Of a stretch of 26,977 nt of DNA, positions 1 through 7,871 are shown piece after piece. The number at the start of each line of letters is the position of its first letter. Within the stretch, counting starts at the first letter, position 1. The position numbers and the translations under genes are program-made. Source of the stretch: Bacillota bacterium (GTDB lineage Bacteria; Bacillota; Clostridia; Christensenellales; Aristaeellaceae); contig JAEYPB010000023.1 in assembly GCA_023411175.1 (NCBI GenBank), positions 1 to 26,977 on the forward strand. The letters run 5' to 3'. Below the pieces are notes generated by a model. That model worked only from the letters and a program-made list of their open reading frames with translations, had not been told where the DNA came from and did no database searches.

Positions 1-813
1 TTCAGCGATCAGGCTGCCCTCTTCCTTTTCATGGAGCTCCGCCCGCGCTTCATCCGACAGGTCGAGCACCTCGCCGATGCCGCTGTTTCCGTTCTGGCTG
101 ACGATGACGCCGTTCCCGTCCAGCAGCGCGATGCGGCCGCTGGCCTCATAGTTGCTGCTCATCAGTTGGTTGCCCAGCGCCGGCAGGTTAAAATTGCACA
201 TGACAACGCCCGTCGGCTCCCGCCGCACATTGGTGACGACCATTGAAATCGAGAAGGTCAGCTGCCCCGCGGCGGTGGGTTCGATGCGCGGGTTGTAGTA
301 GTCCTGCCGGTGCAGCCCAACCATGCGCACGTAGATGTTGTTGCGAGGTTCGACCGCCTCCAGATACCAGTTCTGCGACAGAAAATCGTAGCCCTTTAGG
401 AGGTTGGCCCGGTTGTTCAGGTTGTAGATGAAGCCGTTGTTTCCAATAATTAAGATATCCTGTATGTGGGGCTTGAACAGCGTGATCTCCCGAAGCGCGG
501 CGGAAATTTCGCGCTCGTAGGGAAGCGTATAGGCATAGGTGGGCGTCGCCGTGTTCAGACACCGCTGTACGGCAGTATCGCTCGTCAGCCGGATCATGCG
601 GGCGCGCACGTCGGTGAGCTGGTTGTCCAGAATGATCGTGGCCTGGTCCATGACCTTTTCCACGTAGCTTGCGACCTCGCCCTCCAGAATGCGCGACGAA
701 CTGCGCCCTGCCAGCGCCGCGAAAGCCAGGAGCATCAGGCTGTCGCACACGATGAACAGGATCAACGAAACCGTGATCAGTTTTCTGGGTTTCCGCCCTA
801 CGTCCGTCCGCAC
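1..813 (-). CDS. Membrane sensor protein, N-terminal part (probable YesM-type sensor histidine kinase)
   Basis: This is a partial gene of 271 codons that runs off the window start. It begins at a GTG (811-813), the first start codon after an in-frame TGA at 820-822, with GGGGTG seven bases upstream. Residues about 11-34 form a membrane helix after a basic stretch (RKPRK). The remainder reads as an extracytoplasmic Cache-like sensor domain with typical features: a long helix after the membrane, 'DILIIGNNGFIYN', and a second half ending 'GRIALLDGNGVIVSQNGNSGIGEVLD'. The second membrane helix, HAMP and output domains lie outside. This N-terminus is common in YesM-type histidine kinases beside sugar ABC operons, and less often in membrane-bound AraC-type regulators, so the output is inferred. 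The gene is divergent from the arabinoside operon and probably senses its substrate. Confidence 0.75.
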   Translation of the reverse strand, partial: MRTDVGRKPRKLITVSLILFIVCDSLMLLAFAALAGRSSSRILEGEVASYVEKVMDQATIILDNQLTDVRARMIRLTSDTAVQRCLNTATPTYAYTLPYEREISAALREITLFKPHIQDILIIGNNGFIYNLNNRANLLKGYDFLSQNWYLEAVEPRNNIYVRMVGLHRQDYYNPRIEPTAAGQLTFSISMVVTNVRREPTGVVMCNFNLPALGNQLMSSNYEASGRIALLDGNGVIVSQNGNSGIGEVLDLSDEARAELHEKEEGSLIAE

Positions 814-908
814 GCGCTCTCACCCCACATTAAGTATACCACCAAAGGGCGCGGCGCAAAATCGACTCGCGAAACGGTGTCAATATTTTATATATTTTCC
901 TCAACAAA

Positions 909-937
909 TTACATGTAACCGCCAAATTGTTTATGAG
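909..937 (+). promoter_or_regulatory. Likely promoter of the arabinoside operon with overlapping palindrome
   Basis: TTACAT (909-914) and TATGAG (932-937) are spaced by 17 bases, upstream of the binding-protein gene. The -35 box is embedded in the perfect 10-bp palindrome TTACATGTAA (909-918), which could be a regulator site. The whole 814-982 gap is AT-rich compared with its surroundings. On the minus strand a TTGACA (878-883) and a TATACT (833-838) are present but are not well spaced with each other. The promoter is inferred from the boxes only. Confidence 0.45.
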
Positions 938-982
938 AGAATGAACTTGCGGGCAATGCCCAATACGACAACGGGAGGTTCC

Positions 983-2236
983 ATGATGAAGAGACTGATG
1001 GTTCTGGTTCTCACGCTGTGCCTCGTCCTGTCCTCCTCGGTCATCGCGCCGGTGGCGCAGGCTGAGAACGACCTGACCGGCACCCTGTCGATCCTCTCCT
1101 GGTACAACGAGACGCTTTCCGAGCCGGTGATGAACGCCTTCAAGGCCAAGTACCCGAACGTGACGGTGGACTACACCTACGCGCCGCCGGTGGCGGACTA
1201 CGTGGAGAAGCTCTCCACGCTGCTCTATTCCGGCGCGGCCCCGGACGTGTTCTACATGTGCCTCGAGAACCGCGAGGATCTCATCAAGGGCGGCTATGTG
1301 ACGGACCTGTCCGGCGAAAGCTACATGACCGACGGCACCATCCCCGATTCTGTCAAGACCACCTACGGCGCGGACGGCAAGGCCTACTCGCTGGCGGTGG
1401 ACTGCTGGGTCGGCGGCGTGTTCTACAACAGGGACATCTTCGCCCAGGCAGGCATCGAAGGCGAACCGCAGACCTGGCAGGAGTTCCTGGACATCTGCCA
1501 GAAGCTGAAGGATGCGGGCTTTGTGCCGCTGCTTGACAACATGCAGGACGCGGCGGTCAACTTCGCGGCCCCGCTGTTCGGCGCCGAGACCTTCAACGCC
1601 AACCCGAACTTCACCTCCGAAATCTACGCCGGCACCAAGACCTTCGCGGAAGGCTGGACCGGCCCGATGGAGATGTACAACCAGCTGATCGAAAAGGGCT
1701 ACCTGACCAGCGACATGGTCGGCATCACCAGCGACGACATCGTGTCCCAGTTCGCCACCGGCCAGGCCGCGATGATGCTCTCCGGCAGCTGGAACTGCGG
1801 CACCATCGACCAGATCAACCCCGAGCTCAACTATGAAGTGATGGGCATCCCCGGCACCGAGGCGGGCAACATCTACTACTGCGGCGCGATCAACGTCGGC
1901 CTGTGCATCAATTCCGCCGCCAAGAACGCGGACGTCGCCAAGGCGTTCCTCGAGTTCGCGGCTTCCCCCGAGGGCCTGAAGGCCCAGCACGAAGGCTACA
2001 ACGGCTTCCTGATCGCCTCCGGCTATGAGCCCGAGGTCCGCGCGGAACTGGCCGACGGCGTCAAAGCCGTCAAGGAAGGCAAGTTCTACATTCCGATGGG
2101 CGAATGGCTCAGCTACACCGAATCGCTGCGCCTGACCTACGTCGCCGCGCTCCAGGACATCCTGATTGGCAAGGCCGCCCCGGCGGAAGCCGCCGCTCGC
2201 CTGGACGCCAAGCTGGCCGAAGTTTCGAAGGGCTGA
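983..2236 (+). CDS. Sugar ABC transporter substrate-binding protein (family 1)
   Basis: The 417-residue product is an extracellular solute-binding protein of the MalE/UgpB type, the first gene of the operon. The start is ATG 983 (or 986), directly after GGGAGG at 973-978; the reading frame is open further upstream but has no comparable ribosome site. Residues 1-27 form a signal peptide (basic MMKR, long hydrophobic core, AQA cleavage site). There is no proper lipobox, which is unusual for a Gram-positive binding protein. The mature part shows the usual pattern: 'GTLSILSWYNE' at the start, 'APDVFYMCLENREDLIKGGYVTDLS', an internal 'GQAAMMLSGSWN', and a C-terminal 'AKAFLEFAASPEGLKAQ'. The neighbouring permeases and GH51 enzyme suggest arabino-oligosaccharides as ligand. 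The ligand is inferred and the family is clear. Confidence 0.93.
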   Translation: MMKRLMVLVLTLCLVLSSSVIAPVAQAENDLTGTLSILSWYNETLSEPVMNAFKAKYPNVTVDYTYAPPVADYVEKLSTLLYSGAAPDVFYMCLENREDLIKGGYVTDLSGESYMTDGTIPDSVKTTYGADGKAYSLAVDCWVGGVFYNRDIFAQAGIEGEPQTWQEFLDICQKLKDAGFVPLLDNMQDAAVNFAAPLFGAETFNANPNFTSEIYAGTKTFAEGWTGPMEMYNQLIEKGYLTSDMVGITSDDIVSQFATGQAAMMLSGSWNCGTIDQINPELNYEVMGIPGTEAGNIYYCGAINVGLCINSAAKNADVAKAFLEFAASPEGLKAQHEGYNGFLIASGYEPEVRAELADGVKAVKEGKFYIPMGEWLSYTESLRLTYVAALQDILIGKAAPAEAAARLDAKLAEVSKG

Positions 2237-2245
2237 AAATTATCC

Positions 2246-2264
2246 GCGGCGACCGCTTCGCCGC
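2246..2264 (+). other. Small GC hairpin after the binding-protein gene
   Basis: GCGGCGA and TCGCCGC pair around a five-base loop just after the stop codon of the binding-protein gene. No T-run follows, so it is more likely an mRNA 3'-end stabiliser or pause site than a full terminator. Confidence 0.4.
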
Positions 2265-2323
2265 AGAAGCCGCGCGGCGCATGAGATCCTGACGGGTTTT
2301 CAGGCGACGGCGGAACGGCAATC

Positions 2324-2423
2324 AGGGGCTGCCGCGGCAACACACTTTTTACACCGTAACGTAGTGCGCTCAGGCTATAATCACTACATAATGGGTGAAG
2401 AAGGGCGTGCCGCGGCAGCCCCT
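2324..2423 (+). promoter_or_regulatory. 16-bp inverted repeat with 68-base loop between binding protein and permeases
   Basis: AGGGGCTGCCGCGGCA (2324-2339) is the exact reverse complement of 2408-2423. The 68-base loop is AT-richer. It holds a smaller stem, GTAGTG (2361-2366) with CACTAC (2382-2387), and a perfect TATAAT (2376-2381) with no good -35 at normal spacing. The 3' arm ends only a few bases before the AGGAGG of the first permease. A processing or attenuation structure that sets binding-protein output above permease output is likely. An internal promoter in the loop is possible. Confidence 0.6.
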
Positions 2424-2441
2424 TGAAACAGGAGGGAAACC

Positions 2442-3332
2442 ATGAACAAGCGAAAATTACTCGAGCAGGTGCAGTACGAGCTGTTTCTCGTACCGGCGCT
2501 GATTGCCTTCACGCTGTTCACCATTTATCCGTTGGTCAGGACGCTCATCTACAGCTTTACGGACTTCAACGGCGTGACCCGGGACTACGCCTTTGTGGGT
2601 CTTTCCAATTATGCCAAGGTGTTTCAGGACGACGTGATGAAGCAGGCGCTGTTCAATACGCTCTTCTACACGCTTTGCACGACGGTTCTGATCGTCGCAA
2701 TCTCGATCCCGCTGGCGGTGCTCCTGGACAAGCCGCTGCGCGTCAAGACCTTCGAACGGGCGGTCTTCTTCTTCCCGTCGGTGGTCAGCGCGCTTCTGAT
2801 AGGCTACATCTGGGGCTACATCCTGTCGCCGCTGCCCTCCGGCGCGCTCAATAAACTTCTGGGTACGCTCTTTGGCATGAAGCCCACCGGCTGGACCAGC
2901 GACCCGTGGCTGGCCAAGATGTGCATCATCGGCGTCGCGGTGTGGACGAGCACCGGCTGGCACACGGTGGTAAACCTGGCCTACCTTCAGTCCATCTCGC
3001 CTGAGTACTACGAGGCCGCGGCCATCGACGGCGCGACCCGCTTCCAGCAGTTCCGCTACGTGACGATCCCGCTGCTCGCCCCGGCGCTGACGATCAACAC
3101 GCTGCTCCTTTTGACCAACGGCCTCAAGGTGTACGACCTGCCCTACGCGCTCACCAAGGGCGGGCCGGGCTACGCCAACTACACCGTCACCCAGATCATC
3201 ATCCAGCGCGGCATCTCCGAAAAGCAGTACGGCGTGTCCACAGCGCTGGCGGCCATTTTCATCCTTCTGGTCATGATCATCGCGGTGGTGCAGTTCACCA
3301 CCATGCGCAAGCGGGAGGAGAACATCACATGA
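2442..3332 (+). CDS. Sugar ABC transporter permease, MalF/UgpA type
   Basis: The 296-residue inner-membrane permease starts at ATG 2442 behind AGGAGGG. Six membrane segments can be read at about 15-38, 72-95, 107-128, 160-180, 210-230 and 267-287. The EAA loop that docks the ATPase is at 189-210 ('YYEAAAIDGATRFQQF'), matching the CUT1 family motif. It overlaps the second permease by 4 bases (ATGA) and so is translationally coupled to it. No ATPase is encoded in the operon, so the complex probably borrows a shared MsmX-like ATPase from elsewhere. The substrate is inferred from the arabinosidase downstream. Confidence 0.93.
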   Translation: MNKRKLLEQVQYELFLVPALIAFTLFTIYPLVRTLIYSFTDFNGVTRDYAFVGLSNYAKVFQDDVMKQALFNTLFYTLCTTVLIVAISIPLAVLLDKPLRVKTFERAVFFFPSVVSALLIGYIWGYILSPLPSGALNKLLGTLFGMKPTGWTSDPWLAKMCIIGVAVWTSTGWHTVVNLAYLQSISPEYYEAAAIDGATRFQQFRYVTIPLLAPALTINTLLLLTNGLKVYDLPYALTKGGPGYANYTVTQIIIQRGISEKQYGVSTALAAIFILLVMIIAVVQFTTMRKREENIT

Positions 3333-4153
3333 GCTGGCTGAAAAAACACTTCTCACTCTCGGACATCCTGCTTCTGCCGCTGTGCGCGGTGATGATCTAC
3401 CCGTTCTACTTTCTTCTGATTTCAACGTTCAAGACGCTCCGGGAGGTCTCCTACAACCCCACGGCCTTCCCCCAGAGCCTGTACCTGAACAACTACCTGG
3501 AGGTCTTCCAGAAGACCCCGATCCTGAACGCCTTTCTGAACACGCTGGTTCTTGCGGCGGCGGGCGTGGTCGTCATCGTGATCGTGGGCGAAATGGCGGC
3601 CTACCCCATCGTGTTCAACGAGAACAAGCTGAACAACGGCCTCATGGTCTACCTGATGATCGGCTTTCTGGTGCCGTTCCAGTCGATCCTCTTGTCCCTG
3701 TTTGAGGTCATGCAGGGGCTGGGCCTGATCGATCGCCTTTGGGGCATGATCCTGTTTTACGCCAACGGCTCGGCGCTGACGGTGTTCCTCGCGGTGGGCT
3801 ACATGCGCACGCTGCCCAAGGACCTCAAGCAGGCCGCGGTGGTGGATGGGGCCAGCGTGCCGCGCATCTTCTTCAGCATCATCTTCCCGCTGATGAAGCC
3901 CATCACCGTCACCTCCATGATCTTCAACACCATGTGGATCTGGAACGACTTCATCGCCCCCAACATCTTCCTGAATTCCCGCGCCAACACCACGCTGGTC
4001 CTGGAGGTATTCCGCGCCAAGGGGCAGTTCACCACCAACTGGCCGGTGTTCATGACGCTGTCGGTCATCATCATCTTCCCGATCTTCGTATTCTACCTGT
4101 TCATGCAGAAGCACATCATCAAGGGCTTGACGGCGGGCGCCGTCAAAGGATAG
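3329..4153 (+). CDS. Sugar ABC transporter permease, MalG/UgpE type
   Basis: This 274-residue partner permease overlaps the previous gene by 4 bases. Six membrane segments are visible at about 12-34, 68-93, 105-127, 140-158, 183-207 and 240-260. The EAA loop is at 165-191 ('DLKQAAVVDGASVPRIFF') with QAA in place of EAA, a common variation in MalG-type partners. The C-terminus 'QKHIIKGLTAGAVKG' is the family's typical ending. It forms the heterodimeric channel with the upstream permease. The stop lies 8 bases before the GH51 start, so the transport and hydrolysis genes share one transcript. Confidence 0.93.
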   Translation: MSWLKKHFSLSDILLLPLCAVMIYPFYFLLISTFKTLREVSYNPTAFPQSLYLNNYLEVFQKTPILNAFLNTLVLAAAGVVVIVIVGEMAAYPIVFNENKLNNGLMVYLMIGFLVPFQSILLSLFEVMQGLGLIDRLWGMILFYANGSALTVFLAVGYMRTLPKDLKQAAVVDGASVPRIFFSIIFPLMKPITVTSMIFNTMWIWNDFIAPNIFLNSRANTTLVLEVFRAKGQFTTNWPVFMTLSVIIIFPIFVFYLFMQKHIIKGLTAGAVKG

Positions 4154-4161
4154 GAGGAGCC

Positions 4162-5661
4162 ATGCGCGCTTTCGCCGATACGTCCCGGCCTATAGACGCG
4201 GTGAATCCGATGATCTACGGTCAATTCATCGAGCACTTCCACCGCCAGGTCTACGGCGGCATTTACGAGCCGGGTTCGCCGCGCTCGGACGAGGACGGCT
4301 TCCGCTCGGATGTCCTCGAGGCGCTCCGGGCGCTGAAGGTGCCGGTGGTGCGCTGGCCGGGCGGCTGCTTTGCCTCGGCCTACCACTGGAAAAAGGGCGT
4401 CGGGCCAGCCCGCACGCCCTTTTTTGACAAGGCCTGGCGGGTAGAGGAGCCCAACACCTTCGGCACCGACGAGTTCATCCGGTTTTGCCGGAAAATCGGC
4501 GCGGAGCCCTACATCTGCGCCAACGCAGGCACGGGCAGCGCCGAGGAGATGAGCGACTGGGTCGAATACTGCAACGAATCCCACCTCGGAGAATGGGCAA
4601 AAAAGCGGGCAGAGTACGGCAATGCCGAGCCCTTCCGCGTCAAATACTGGTCCATCGGCAACGAGAATTACACCACCGGCGAGATCGGCAGCCAGACCAT
4701 CGCGGCGTGGGGGCCCTTTGTGCGGGAATCCGCCAAGATGATGCTGCGCGTCGACCCGACCATCGAGCTCTTCGCCGCCAGCGTGCCGGACCTCGATTGG
4801 AACCTGGGGCTTCTGCGCTCCGCAGGGGACCTGATCCACTGGCTCAGCATCCACGAATACTGGGACCCCGCCTGGGAGGAAAACGCGCTCAGCGATTACG
4901 CCGGCGCGATGCGCGCGTCAACCAAGGTAGAAAACTCCATCCGGAAGACCGAGGCCATCCTGTGCGCGCTGGGCTATGAAAAGCGGGTGCGCATCGCCTT
5001 TGACGAGTGGAACCTCCGGGGCTGGCACCATCCGGGCGTGATGGATTTTTCACGCCTGACCCCCGATCACGCCGCGTGCGAAGCGCACCGCGAAAAAAAC
5101 GAGGACGACGCCGTATACACGATGGCCGACGCCGTGTTCACCGCGTGCTTTCTGAACGCATGCATTCGTCACGCCGGAAGCGTCGGCATGGCGAACTTCT
5201 CCCCCATCGTTAACACCCGGGGCGCGATCCGCGTGCATCCCGACGGACTTGTACTCCGCTCCACCTATCACGTTTTCAAACTGTTCGCCGACCACATGGG
5301 TTCGACAGCGGTGGACGGATTTATTTTGGATGGCGAAACCTTTACTGCGGGCGACGAAAAGCTGGATGCGCTTGACATGGCGGCGACGGCGGGCGATAAT
5401 GGCACTCTAAGGGTAGCGCTTGTCAACCGGCATCCGGACGCGGCGCTGCGGCTGGACTTTACCCCCCGCGGCGCGGCATTTGCGCTCCGCGCTGCGCTCC
5501 ATACCGTCAACGGTCCTGACAAAGACTCGTACAATTCCATCGAATGCCCGGACGAAGTGTCCGCGCGCTACCGGGCGCTGACGCCGGAAAATGGGAAACT
5601 GACGCTTGTCCTCGAGCCCCACAGCGTCAATGTTCTCGTCTGGGAGAAGGAGGAAGCATGA
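4162..5661 (+). CDS. GH51 alpha-L-arabinofuranosidase (intracellular)
   Basis: The 499-residue enzyme starts at ATG 4162 directly behind AGGAGG. It releases terminal alpha-L-arabinofuranose from imported arabino-oligosaccharides by a retaining mechanism. Near the start 'NPMIYGQFIEHFHRQVYGGIYEPGSP' and 'VVRWPGGCFASAYHWKKGVGP' are diagnostic GH51 barrel segments. The acid/base Glu is E168 in 'YWSIGNENY' and the nucleophile is E282 in 'IAFDEWNLRGW'. A C-terminal beta-sandwich follows from about residue 370. The length equals that of standard family members. There is no signal peptide, so it acts in the cytoplasm on transported substrate. Its stop overlaps the next start (ATGA). The usual gene names abfA/arfA are not assigned because orthology was not tested. 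Confidence 0.95.
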   Translation: MRAFADTSRPIDAVNPMIYGQFIEHFHRQVYGGIYEPGSPRSDEDGFRSDVLEALRALKVPVVRWPGGCFASAYHWKKGVGPARTPFFDKAWRVEEPNTFGTDEFIRFCRKIGAEPYICANAGTGSAEEMSDWVEYCNESHLGEWAKKRAEYGNAEPFRVKYWSIGNENYTTGEIGSQTIAAWGPFVRESAKMMLRVDPTIELFAASVPDLDWNLGLLRSAGDLIHWLSIHEYWDPAWEENALSDYAGAMRASTKVENSIRKTEAILCALGYEKRVRIAFDEWNLRGWHHPGVMDFSRLTPDHAACEAHREKNEDDAVYTMADAVFTACFLNACIRHAGSVGMANFSPIVNTRGAIRVHPDGLVLRSTYHVFKLFADHMGSTAVDGFILDGETFTAGDEKLDALDMAATAGDNGTLRVALVNRHPDAALRLDFTPRGAAFALRAALHTVNGPDKDSYNSIECPDEVSARYRALTPENGKLTLVLEPHSVNVLVWEKEEA

Positions 5662-6626
5662 TCGCGAAGGCACCGCTGTTCTTTGACCCAATCTACGACG
5701 GACCCACCGCCCCCACGATCATCTGGAACCACCTGGAGAAGAGCTGGTGGATTATCTACACCCAGCGCCGGGCCAGCGTGGACGCGCGGGGCGTGAGCTG
5801 GGTACACGGCACGGATCTCGGCGTCGCCTCGTCCACAGACGGCGGGCGCAGCTTTTTGTACCGGGGCACGCTGAACGTTGAACCCGCGGAGCCCGGACGC
5901 AATACCTTCTGGGCGCCGGAGATCCTGTTTTTGGACGGGCTCTACCACATGTACGTCAGCTACATCACCGGCGTGCCCGCCACCTGGGACGGCGGCCGCG
6001 CCATCCTGCACTACACCAGCAAAAATCTCTGGGACTGGAAGTTTGAAAGCCGGCTTCCGCTGCCGGGCGGCCGCGCCATCGACGCCTGCGTGCACGCGCT
6101 GCCGGAGGGCGGCTGGCGTTTGTGGTACAAGGATGAGAGCGACGAATCCCACACCCACGCCGCCGACAGCCCGGACCTCTTCCACTGGCGCGCGATCGGC
6201 CCGCAAACCACCGATTGCGGCCAGGAAGGCCCCAACGTGTTCCGGCTGGGCGGGAAATACTTCCTGATCGCCGACATGTGGGACGGCATGGCCGTCTACG
6301 AGAGCGCCGACCTGACCCGCTGGACGCGGCAGGCGGGCAACCTTCTGTCCACAGGCGGAAGCCGCCCCGGCGACAACTGCCGCGGCCACCACGCGGACGT
6401 GCTGGCCCTTCCCGATCGCGCATTCATCTTCTACTTCGTGCACCCCGGCGCGGGTGTCTACGGGTACTCCGGTGAGGATGAAATCCAGCCCGCGGAGGCT
6501 CGCCGAAGCGTGCTCCAGGTAGCGGCGCTGACCCTCCGTGATGGGCAGCTCGCCTGCGACCGGGACGCTGCGTTTGACTTCTTCCTGCCCGACCTCTCCC
6601 CGGCCACCGAATCACAGCCGCATTGA
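5658..6626 (+). CDS. GH43-like five-bladed beta-propeller glycoside hydrolase
   Basis: The 322-residue protein starts at ATG 5658, overlapping the GH51 stop, behind GGAGGAAGC. The repeating blade pattern (WxxY.., 'NTFWAPEILFLDGLYHMYVSYI', 'GGWRLWYKDESD', 'GGKYFLIADMWDGMAVYESADLTRWTRQ') marks a GH43/GH117-type propeller. Candidate inverting residues are D14 or D10 near the N-terminus, D142 ('AIDACVH') and the acid E190 ('GQEGPNVF'); H245/H246 may sit in the active-site centre. There is no signal peptide, so it is cytoplasmic. Its operon position suggests an exo-acting arabinosidase or xylosidase working beside the GH51 enzyme. The exact family and linkage cannot be told from sequence reading alone. 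Confidence 0.75.
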   Translation: MIAKAPLFFDPIYDGPTAPTIIWNHLEKSWWIIYTQRRASVDARGVSWVHGTDLGVASSTDGGRSFLYRGTLNVEPAEPGRNTFWAPEILFLDGLYHMYVSYITGVPATWDGGRAILHYTSKNLWDWKFESRLPLPGGRAIDACVHALPEGGWRLWYKDESDESHTHAADSPDLFHWRAIGPQTTDCGQEGPNVFRLGGKYFLIADMWDGMAVYESADLTRWTRQAGNLLSTGGSRPGDNCRGHHADVLALPDRAFIFYFVHPGAGVYGYSGEDEIQPAEARRSVLQVAALTLRDGQLACDRDAAFDFFLPDLSPATESQPH

Positions 6627-6640
6627 AAGGATTGAATGCC

Positions 6641-7597
6641 ATGAAGCTCGCGCTGGCTGGCGTACCCTTTACGTCGGAACACATCGACGCGCTGACGCGC
6701 CTTGCGGCGCGGCATGGGAGCGAGCTTACCTGTTTTGCGTCGGGCTCCTCCCTTACCCCGTCCGCGCTGGAGGACTATGACGCGCTGCTGGGCTTCTTCC
6801 CGCCCAATACGGTCAAGGCGCTTCCCCGCCTTCGGTGGGTTCAGACGCCGTCGGCCGGCGTCGATCATCTGCGCGGCGTGATCGATCCGGGCAGGACGAC
6901 GCTGACCAACGCCTCCGGCGCCTTCGGCATCCCCATCGCCGAGTACATGATGGCGGGGCTTTTGATGCTTTACCGCCGAATGCCGGCGTACCTCAATAAC
7001 CAGCGGGCGCACATCTGGCGCCCGGAGGGATCCACCCGGGCGATCTACGGAAGCGTCGTTACGGTGGTCGGCATGGGCGACATTGGCGAAAACTTCGCCC
7101 GCCGCATGCACGCCATGGGCGCCCACGTGCGCGGCGTCAAGCGCAGCCCCGGCGAGAAAGCCGATTATCTCGAGGCCCTCTACACCACGGAAGCCCTTGC
7201 GGAGGCAGTGGACGGCGCGGATACCGTGGCGCTCTGCCTGCCCGCGACCAATGAGACGGAGGGGTTGATCAGCGAAGCGGTTCTCCGCCGCATGAAAGCG
7301 GGCGCGGTGCTCCTGAACGCCGGACGCGGCGCCACCGTGGACGAGGACGCGCTGATCCGCGCGCTTCAGGACGGCCATCTGGGCGGCGCGCTCTTGGACG
7401 TGACCCGCGTGGAGCCGCTTCCAACAGACAGCCCGCTGTGGGAGATGGAGAACGTCATCATTACGCCCCACGTCTCCGGCTCGAACGGCGACCCGTTCTG
7501 CTACAACATCATCTTTGAAATCTTCAAGGACAATCTTGAGCGCTTCCTGACGGGCTCGCCGCTTAAAAATGTGGTGGACGTGTCCGCGGGATATTGA
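6641..7597 (+). CDS. D-isomer-specific 2-hydroxyacid dehydrogenase
   Basis: The 318-residue enzyme is placed at ATG 6641, nine bases after GAAAGGA; an in-frame TTG at 6623 overlaps the previous gene but has no ribosome site. The Rossmann motif GMGDIG is at 144-149. The catalytic triad can be read as R229 ('NAGRG'), E258 ('RVEPLP') and H277 ('TPHVSG'). The basic residues K167/R168 after the second strand suggest NADP(H) preference, as in glyoxylate/hydroxypyruvate reductases (inferred). It is the last gene of the operon. It may reduce a 2-keto acid formed during sugar breakdown; the physiological substrate is unknown. Confidence 0.9.
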   Translation: MKLALAGVPFTSEHIDALTRLAARHGSELTCFASGSSLTPSALEDYDALLGFFPPNTVKALPRLRWVQTPSAGVDHLRGVIDPGRTTLTNASGAFGIPIAEYMMAGLLMLYRRMPAYLNNQRAHIWRPEGSTRAIYGSVVTVVGMGDIGENFARRMHAMGAHVRGVKRSPGEKADYLEALYTTEALAEAVDGADTVALCLPATNETEGLISEAVLRRMKAGAVLLNAGRGATVDEDALIRALQDGHLGGALLDVTRVEPLPTDSPLWEMENVIITPHVSGSNGDPFCYNIIFEIFKDNLERFLTGSPLKNVVDVSAGY

Positions 7598-7610
7598 GCA
7601 CACCACAAAG

Positions 7611-7638
7611 GAGGGCCGCGGGCAAAACCGCGGCCCTC
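7611..7638 (+). terminator. Strong GC hairpin at the end of the arabinoside operon
   Basis: An 11-bp perfect stem (GAGGGCCGCGG with CCGCGGCCCTC) around the loop GCAAAA lies 14 bases after the dehydrogenase stop. No T-run follows on the plus strand, so termination efficiency is uncertain. It forms the left border of the first repeat copy, and a similar hairpin forms the right border. Confidence 0.6.
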
Positions 7639-7639
7639 A

Positions 7640-7840
7640 GACCATCAACAAAGGCCCCGTAAGGTTTCGATCGTGCCCGGCGGCGTGTACGCCGGGTACG
7701 GGATAGCGCCACCAGTTAAGACACTGGTGGCTCTATCCACACCACTGGTCAGTGCGCCCCCGGAAATTCCAGAGAATTTCAGGCGCACGCAGGAGTTTTT
7801 CCTTCGCATCAAAAATCCAGCGGGGTTTTTGCTGCTTTGG
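7640..7840 (+). repeat. Structured convergent-gap repeat, copy 1
   Basis: This element shares long blocks with copies at 12836 and 26365. From left to right it has a leader ACCATCAACAAAG, a stem GTGCCCGGCG/CGCCGGGTAC, and a 16-bp central stem 7701-7716 with 7723-7738 (one mismatch). These are followed by GTGCGCC/GGCGCAC enclosing AAATTC/GAATTT, and a final hairpin with AAAAA/TTTTT arms starting at GCATC near 7806. It fills the gap between two convergent genes. A reading frame on the minus strand crosses it but encodes only the repeat, so no protein is called. Confidence 0.85.
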
Positions 7841-7841
7841 G

Positions 7842-7866
7842 GCCGCGGACAAAACCGCGGCGTTTT
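7842..7866 (+). terminator. Hairpin bordering repeat copy 1 on the right
   Basis: GCCGCGG (7842-7848) pairs with CCGCGGC (7855-7861) around ACAAAA and is followed by GTTTT. Stem and loop nearly match the hairpin at 7611-7638, although the hairpins around copy 2 are different. On the minus strand it follows the TetR stop at 7872 and could also serve that gene. Confidence 0.55.
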
Positions 7867-7871
7867 GCATG

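Noticed and set aside
188..823. 211-codon minus frame at the sensor gene
   Set aside because: Its Arg/His-rich translation is the wrong frame; the neighbouring frame starting at GTG 813 gives a membrane helix and a Cache-like domain and stays open to the window edge.
830..1990. 386-codon minus-strand frame opposite the sugar-binding protein
   Set aside because: Low-complexity Val/His/Asp/Arg translation typical of antisense to GC-rich genes; the plus strand has a complete binding protein.
7611..7866. Repeat copy 1 as a remnant of a group IIC intron (which insert after terminators)
   Set aside because: No domain V-like sequence or reverse transcriptase piece is visible, and duplicated terminators on both sides are not expected from such introns.
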